Shown: one piece after another, positions 62,001 through 64,000 of the stretch
Layout of the letters: every line of letters starts with the position of its first letter
Numbering within the stretch: the stretch's first letter is position 1
Assembly: GCF_905404315.1 (NCBI RefSeq)
Contig: NC_066272.1
Location: 9,424,001-9,488,000 of the forward strand
DNA: 64,000 nt
Source: Leptidea sinapis
Lineage: Eukaryota > Arthropoda > Insecta > Lepidoptera > Pieridae
Direction: 5' to 3'
Position numbers and translations under genes: made by a program
The notes under the pieces: model-generated
Database searches by the model: none
Seen by the model: only the letters and a program-made list of their open reading frames with translations
What the model was told of the DNA's origin: nothing

Positions 62001-64000
62001 TTGAAGCGCCACTCGCGAGCGTCTAGAGAACTAATTTCGACGTATAATACAAATGGCTGCGAAGGACCGTACAATACTCTGAAGTATTTTTGCGTTTTGA
62101 ATTAATTTCGTTCGTTTTACGTGTTATTTATACATACTTCAAGAATCAACGTAATAAAGTACACAATTTCTTTTGTAAGGAAGTTGTCATCACTAGTTTA
62201 AGTACCGCAGACTCTCGCTACATGGCCAACAGCGCCAAAATGGCGAATATCAAGCAGGCACAAGAGCACTTTGACAGCCGCCAGTCCAGTGGTATATAGT
62301 TTAGAGTTCAGTGGTGAATATATTATAAATACGCGGTAAAATACAAAGAGTAACTGTAACTATAATATATTTATAAATATAAACAGTTTAGTCTTTGTAT
62401 TTTAGCCACGCATTGGTAAGAACACTAGTTGTAGCGGGAACCTTCACCGAGACAATAGCGGGATGCGGTCTTACCTGTATATCGTCGAATACGTCGTCGC
62501 TAGAACCGTGCAATTTATTCGCCCCCGGGGTTATTGGCGTGCTCGTACTGTTAGTTGCCGGTTTGATTCCCGCCTGCAGTCAACAATTTTAGTTTAGTCG
62601 GCGAAGCGGGGCTTCTACGGCAACTAATAATTTACAGTAACTACAATGTACAGATAACTAATAACTAAAACTACTCCGTGGGGTGTGTGTGAATACTGTG
62701 TATTTTATATTTACACGGTAACAGCTTGAAATAAAACATATTTCGAAGTGTATAATATAAAATAATATATTTGTAAATTAAACTTAAATTCATTTGCCAT
62801 AAATTTAAATTCCACCATTAATTTCTGGATAGCGCCAAAAATATACCTAAACTCTACACCAAAGCTTCAGTTGTGACATTTGTATTAGATAGCATCACTA
62901 TTAGAGAAATATAATATGCAAAAATCAAATCACTACACATACTCACAAAAAAAAATATTTCATTTTAAAACAATTGAAAATCAACATTTATTATTATGAA
63001 AATTTATATTTTCTTTATTTATTATTCTGCAAGCATACTACGATAGATATGTTATGGCAAGAGCGACTCTGATAATAATTTAAATATTATATCATAATTA
63101 CACACCTAATTTAAAACGTGATTAATTCGAATATCTGATAAATTAAAATCAACAAAAATACCACTTAATGAATAATAATTCCCGGTACATCAACGATAAA
63201 CTAAAACGAAGCGTAGTAAAGCCGTGTCCACACACAAGAGCCTATAAACTTACCGTTCCGTTAGTCTGACTCAGTTTCCTGGGCGCGGGCTGCGGTGCGA
63301 ACTTCAACGATTGCGGTTTCGGGAGCGTATTTTGCGTTTGCGGTTGTATAAGTTGCGGTGCGATATGCGGCGTGACGCGCGGTGCGGCGTGGGTTGTGAT
63401 TGGTGTCGAGTGATTGGTGATCGGTGGTGGTGCTATGTGATTGGTGATCGGTTTAGTGACGCTCAGGTTGGTGAGACTAGTTTTGTGCTCTCTCACTTCT
63501 TCCGATGTTGACTTTCTCGATAGTATCTCCGCTGTAATCAAATATTATAATTTCAAATGTATAATGAAAAAAAGGAGGACTTAACTGACTATTCAGTATT
63601 TGTTAACAAATATATTAGCTTATGTTGACGGTACTTTCATCATAAAATATTTTTATTTTGTCTGTCCGTATGTCTGATCCGTCTAATACCCGATGCGACT
63701 GATTTAATTATGAGTTTCGCTAACAGTTCAGCTTATTCTTAGTAACTTAGAAAATGAAAGACCCATTAAGTTTTATTCGAAAATAATAATAAAAAAAAAC
63801 AACATAATATAATATATATTTTCAGTATTCGGGCACGTTAATGTTCTCATGAAAAAGACAGTCCATTGTAAGGTCCAGAGATATATTGGCACCGTATCTA
63901 AGCTTCAGGTAGTTAAGTATGGTATAAAAGCAAATTCAATTTATTCCACGTATAGTATATATATGTTCAGACCTACCTTGTTCTGGTGTGATAGTCCTCT
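34835..64000 (-). CDS. scrib: Scribble cell-polarity scaffold, 3' half (at least 18 exons, partial)
   Basis: Exons in transcript order: 64000-63977 (runs off the window), 63531-63254, 62573-62475, 56580-56326, 55663-55553, 54127-53948, 50388-50230, 49460-49317, 48076-47990, 47419-47336, 46808-46689, 42786-41518, 40991-40886, 40170-39969 (or on to a stop at 39905), 39297-39156, 37876-37781, 36270-36097, 35071-34835. All phases join. Scribble is a basolateral LRR-PDZ scaffold at septate and adherens junctions that acts with Dlg and Lgl. The window shows PDZ3, PDZ4 and the insect C-terminal tail; LRRs, PDZ1 and PDZ2 must lie to the right. PDZ3 holds KEGGSLGFSIIGGTDHS, PDZ4 GEKLGMHIKGGLNGQRGNP, both near-identical to fly and human Scribble. 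At least two 3' ends are possible. Confidence 0.95.
36097..37876 (-). CDS. scrib: scrib C-terminal exons 37781-37876 and 36097-36270
   Basis: First exon: 32 codons, DAIETQKAIKSMVGPAHDVI... Second: 58 codons, KWPRIALRTKPGPILAVKEK, then EKLLDERITLRTEEYVCPSS and VRTVEYIEKVIEKE. TKPGPI followed by a KEK repeat and EKVIEKE is the conserved insect Scribble tail. The hAT-like element at 36389-37125 lies in the intron between them. Confidence 0.88.
36389..37125. mobile_element. hAT-like non-autonomous element, 737 bp, perfect 8-bp TSD
   Basis: Ends CAGGGGCGTGCAT and ATGCACGCCCCTG, flanked by GCTGTTGG at 36381-36388 and 37126-37133. Same family as 404-791. A piece of its interior (TAAAGATTTATGCCAGTA, AACTCAGTAAAC) recurs at 38013-38085 outside any complete copy. 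No transposase. Confidence 0.85.
38013..38085 (+). repeat. fragment of the hAT-like element interior
   Basis: Matches 36590-36660 (GACAACAAAAAATCGATTAT, then AACTCAGTAAAC). No ends were seen. Confidence 0.6.
38815..38885 (-). repeat. Jockey-like LINE 3'-end fragment
   Basis: GTGATCACCGCAGCCCGTGT, TCTCTTGCAACTCCAG and AATCACAAGAGTGCTACAGG match the end of the 31.8-kb copy. In a scrib intron. Confidence 0.55.
39156..39297 (-). CDS. scrib: scrib exon: basic helical segment
   Basis: 142 nt, acceptor GTTACAG, donor CAG|GTAACA. In phase 1 it reads TSMGGVSPSAKSQRRRAARE, then ESTRAARRAAWRAARLRSLE and Q, an arginine-rich helix also seen in fly Scribble. Other frames carry stops or break the join. 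The plus-strand frame over the same bases is a shadow. Confidence 0.85.
39905..40170 (-). CDS. scrib: scrib exon with two possible ends (short-isoform stop or splice)
   Basis: Encodes EKVFTFLSADEVEKLKQEEE, then SRSELGSWSSGGERHSGDSE. Read-through gives HNRFNLKRIEGGPSGIVSID and AYY then a stop at 39905-39907. A donor AACAG|GTTCAA at 39968/39969 instead gives phase 2, which fits the C-initial exon 39156-39297. On the minus strand AATAAA lies at 39663-39668, about 240 nt past the short stop. Confidence 0.8.
40886..40991 (-). CDS. scrib: scrib exon: SDKKKFFENAMEE motif
   Basis: 106 nt, acceptor phase 0, donor phase 1. SVSDKKKFFENAMEESHK is a conserved Scribble C-terminal motif. Confidence 0.9.
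41518..42786 (-). CDS. scrib: scrib large disordered exon (423 codons)
   Basis: Pro/Ser/Thr-rich with few hydrophobic blocks, phase 0 to phase 0. It starts SSSSQAAPSPFAVFTEQKVK and ends ILKPAWSSKIKSFAIGE. It contains PxxP stretches (KQKPQVPRKPQ) and two RVxF-type sequences, KRVSF (exon residues 54-58) and RRVRF (380-384). Most of this exon has no recognisable similarity outside insects by eye. Confidence 0.9.
44098..44415 (+). repeat. DR290 repeat, copy 7
   Basis: Near full length, antisense to scrib. CAGTGGAAGGCTTC start, GCTCGTCTCGTCAC end and tail. Confidence 0.8.
45125..45430. mobile_element. Harbinger-like MITE, subfamily A, copy 2 (306 bp)
   Basis: CGGTCGTTCCCAATATT start and GGGAACGGCCG end, with TAA at 45122-45124 and 45431-45433. 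Homologous to 14519-14818. Confidence 0.75.
46689..48076 (-). CDS. scrib: three short scrib exons after PDZ4
   Basis: 47990-48076 (29 codons, TGSESGTAETGGSLSHSTSS...), 47336-47419 (28 codons, EQHVLQDLVEFEQEKQVAEM...) and 46689-46808 (40 codons, VMDIVHAVESIALEP... and KTTTVVMSKHTLQPQ). All are phase 0 on both ends, so each could be a cassette exon. KTTTVVMSKHTL is conserved with fly Scribble. Confidence 0.9.
46960..47022 (+). repeat. tiny CR1/Jockey-like LINE 3' remnant
   Basis: AAACGTTTGTGTGATAAAGG and TTACTATAACATAAATTTAA translate to KRLCDKGYYNIN, like KRLCGKG at the end of the 12.9-kb LINE. Confidence 0.45.
48885..49026 (-). repeat. tRNA-derived SINE
   Basis: On the minus strand TAGCTCAGATGG (A box) is followed 30 nt later by GGTTCGAATCC (B box), then an A/T-rich body ending with the hairpin ATCCGAGCAAGGCTCGG. 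In a scrib intron, same strand. Confidence 0.65.
49317..49460 (-). CDS. scrib: scrib exon: PDZ4 second half
   Basis: 48 codons: VGMRLLEVNGVSLLGATHNE, then AVNALRSAGN and LHLVVCHGYSRPDKYT. The alpha-B histidine is kept (THNEAV). Confidence 0.95.
49731..49940 (-). repeat. DR290 repeat, copy 8
   Basis: Lacks the CGTC...CCC tail end. Ends CCTCCCACTGGTAA. Abuts the LINE fragment 49948-50117. Confidence 0.8.
49948..50117 (-). repeat. Jockey-like LINE 3' fragment
   Basis: The complement of GGCAAACGGGCAAGAAGCTC, TGGAATCAATTACCGG and GTCCCTAAGTCGTATC corresponds to the last 200 bp of the 20.5-kb element. Confidence 0.7.
50230..50388 (-). CDS. scrib: scrib exon: PDZ4 first half
   Basis: 53 codons: DLTIIKQEGEKLGMHIKGG, NGQRGNPNDLNDEGVFISK and INSGGAARRDGRLK. 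Confidence 0.95.
50652..50857. mobile_element. Harbinger-like MITE, subfamily B, copy 2 (206 bp)
   Basis: CGGCCGTTTTCAATAGC and TTGTAAACGGCCG ends. Flanks TAC / TAA. Interior shared with 12564-12765. In a scrib intron. Confidence 0.7.
51301..51605 (-). repeat. DR290 repeat, copy 9
   Basis: Full-length, same strand as scrib. One hairpin arm has GCCGCACAG instead of GCCGCTCAG. Confidence 0.8.
51900..51914 (+). repeat. poly-G run (15 bases)
   Basis: Uninterrupted G15 following GGGAGA in a scrib intron (C15 in the transcript). Confidence 0.85.
52720..53036 (-). repeat. DR290 repeat, copy 10
   Basis: Full-length except a short deletion after GATACGCC. Same strand as scrib. Confidence 0.85.
53594..53912 (-). 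repeat. DR290 repeat, copy 11
   Basis: Full-length and well conserved. It ends 35 bp from the donor of the PDZ3 second-half exon (53948). Confidence 0.85.
53948..54127 (-). CDS. scrib: scrib exon: PDZ3 second half
   Basis: 60 codons: VVAGGVAARSGKLRMGDRLV, then VNGAELTGASHRDAVQLLL with the alpha-B histidine (SHRDAV) of class I PDZ domains, ending DPLPPGFQ. GC-rich compared with its surroundings. Confidence 0.95.
54275..54535. repeat. 51-bp tandem repeat, about five copies
   Basis: CACAGAAAAAGTTTAAATTT and GGAATAACTTTACTTCGCG recur with starts at 54321, 54372, 54423, 54473 and 54524 (spacing 50-51). In the scrib intron splitting PDZ3. Confidence 0.85.
54735..54975. mobile_element. foldback element, copy 3 (perfect 34-bp arms)
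   Basis: Arms 54751-54784 and 54908-54941 are exact complements (ATTCAAATGTTGTGAGCC...). The core TCTCGTGCCAGAATTTGGCG and CTCCTGAGGATACCTCGTG is shared with 19226-19495. The outer end GGATTTCCGCAAATAACGCC matches the outer end of the other copies, reversed. Confidence 0.8.
55553..55663 (-). CDS. scrib: scrib exon: PDZ3 first half
   Basis: 37 codons with the carboxylate-binding loop GGSLGFSIIGG and HSCVPFGGKEPGIFISH. Splits the domain at the same place as PDZ4 (after the second core strand region). Confidence 0.95.
56326..56580 (-). CDS. scrib: scrib exon: pre-PDZ3 linker
   Basis: 85 codons: PSRPITNEEFQAMIPAHFLG, then RGVRITVERP and VTETITKSTFTETTVTRITD, ending PLIIE. The block before PDZ3 resembles fly Scribble strongly. 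Confidence 0.9.
58380..58960 (-). pseudogene. LINE ORF2 3' remnant, broken
   Basis: Minus-strand peptides PKEVRMAVHNGVLVATLIYG, SERWVWQKK, MLKWFGHVERMSEE and VSRGRPPRNS are the C-terminal region of a lepidopteran LINE. 58388-58417 on the plus strand (ATCTTTGTGCTGCAGAAGAG) is a scrap of the CR1/Jockey-like family (IFVLQKR). Confidence 0.7.
58521..58544. repeat. (CA)n microsatellite
   Basis: About twelve CA units in a scrib intron, next to the LINE remnant. Confidence 0.85.
59285..59580. repeat. degenerate tandem repeat, unit about 130 bp
   Basis: TTTAATTTTCATCTTTTTTT, TTTTTTAAACTC, GAGGTCTTATT and CAAATAAAATTCAATATTTC recur in the same order twice, with a partial third unit. Confidence 0.65.
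59845..60065. repeat. two tandem hairpin units, about 120 bp each
   Basis: Each unit has GCAGTACRCGRGTRACC, TTGATCGG, then a stem CCGGTCCTAGTTACCATTAA ... TTACAGGACYGGYCC. The stem pairs GGCCGGTCCT with AGGACCGGCC in unit 1. Confidence 0.75.
60357..60757 (-). pseudogene. CR1/Jockey-like LINE 3' end
   Basis: On the minus strand MLWGNAADINTIFVLQKRAI, then RAIYNLDPKGSLRTKFKEIN, reading open for 119 codons though the C-terminal part drifts out of frame. The 3' tail holds CCCATTCT, then GGCGCAACAAACCCAGC. It is 5'-truncated and related to 12858-14180. Confidence 0.8.
61000..61140 (-). repeat. tRNA-like SINE (degenerate tRNA at 61044-61114)
   Basis: On the minus strand a 71-nt cloverleaf-like unit: TAGCTCAGTGGAAGAGC (D arm, A box), CTCGC/GCGGG anticodon stem with loop ACGGAAC, and GGTTCGATTCC (B box). 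Position 33 is C rather than U and the acceptor stem has a mismatch, so a working tRNA is unlikely. An A/T-rich tail follows to about 61000. Confidence 0.6.
62475..62573 (-). CDS. scrib: scrib exon: 33-codon linker, possibly alternative
   Basis: 99 nt, phase 0 on both sides, so it could be skipped without a frameshift. Encodes AGIKPATNSTSTPITPGAN then KLHGSSDDVFDDIQ. Donor CAG|GTAAGA; acceptor CTGCAG. Confidence 0.7.
62574..63253. other. scrib intron, AT-rich
   Basis: Nothing recognised beyond long AT-rich runs. Confidence 0.5.
63254..63531 (-). CDS. scrib: scrib exon: Pro/Thr-rich linker after PDZ2
   Basis: 278 nt, acceptor TTACAG at the right and donor ACG|GTAAGT. It encodes AEILSRKSTSEEVREHKTS, then a low-complexity Ile/Thr/His/Pro stretch (ITNHIAPPPITNHSTPITTH), and ends KLSQTNGT. 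Phase matches the terminal exon piece 63977-64000, which reads RTITPEQ. Confidence 0.8.
63977..64000 (-). CDS. scrib: scrib exon end at window edge
   Basis: Last 24 nt of an exon cut by the window, donor AAG|GTAGGT. In the phase needed by the next exon it reads RTITPEQ. Confidence 0.65.

Larger units (their letters stand above)
56581..62474. other. scrib intron of 5.9 kb
   Basis: Contains the LINE, tandem-repeat and SINE features listed separately, and AT-rich DNA. No further exon with matching phase 0 was found. Confidence 0.5.

Noticed and set aside
1..64000. CRISPR array, prophage, operon or plasmid features
   Set aside because: Intron-containing animal genes throughout; tandem repeats here lack repeat-spacer regularity.

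Overview
This is nuclear DNA of an insect, almost certainly a moth or butterfly (Lepidoptera). The genes are split into short exons with GT/AG introns, the background is AT-rich, and introns and spacers are packed with lepidopteran-type dispersed repeats, LINE tails and foldback elements. No operons, phage genes, rRNA or CRISPR arrays were seen.

Layout. (1) About 0.17-2.9 kb, minus strand: exons of an animal haem peroxidase, cut by the left edge of the window. (2) 2.9-16.4 kb: a gene-poor, repeat-dense spacer with hAT-like, Harbinger-like and foldback MITEs, an RTE-like LINE remnant and a degraded CR1/Jockey-like LINE. It also holds three weak unidentified coding candidates. (3) 16,424-22,081, plus: MED4 (Mediator subunit 4), complete in five exons and 251 residues, with a fairly intact Jockey-like LINE fragment in intron 4. 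(4) 23,891-31,116, plus: axonemal dynein light intermediate chain (DNALI1/p28), complete in six exons and 243 residues. A match to the RFX X-box, a perfect CRE palindrome and a forkhead-like motif lie within 115 bp upstream of its ATG. (5) 34,835-64,000, minus: the 3' half of scribble (scrib), at least 18 exons, running off the right edge. It covers the linker after PDZ2, PDZ3, PDZ4, a 423-codon proline-rich disordered exon and the conserved C-terminal tail. Two alternative 3' ends can be read.

DNALI1 and scrib converge tail to tail. Between them lies a perfect 25-bp palindrome carrying AATAAA on both strands. No pathway joins the four genes: MED4 is a general transcription factor subunit, DNALI1 an inner-arm dynein part of motile cilia and sperm tails, Scribble a junction and polarity scaffold, and the peroxidase a secreted or membrane haem enzyme.

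Most observations worth following concern gene regulation and repeat architecture: the ciliary promoter module, two RVxF (PP1-docking) motifs in scrib, inverted repeat pairs flanking single exons, and foldback elements whose arms have diverged between copies while staying complementary within each copy. Exon edges were placed by hand from splice sites and reading phase. They need RNA support.
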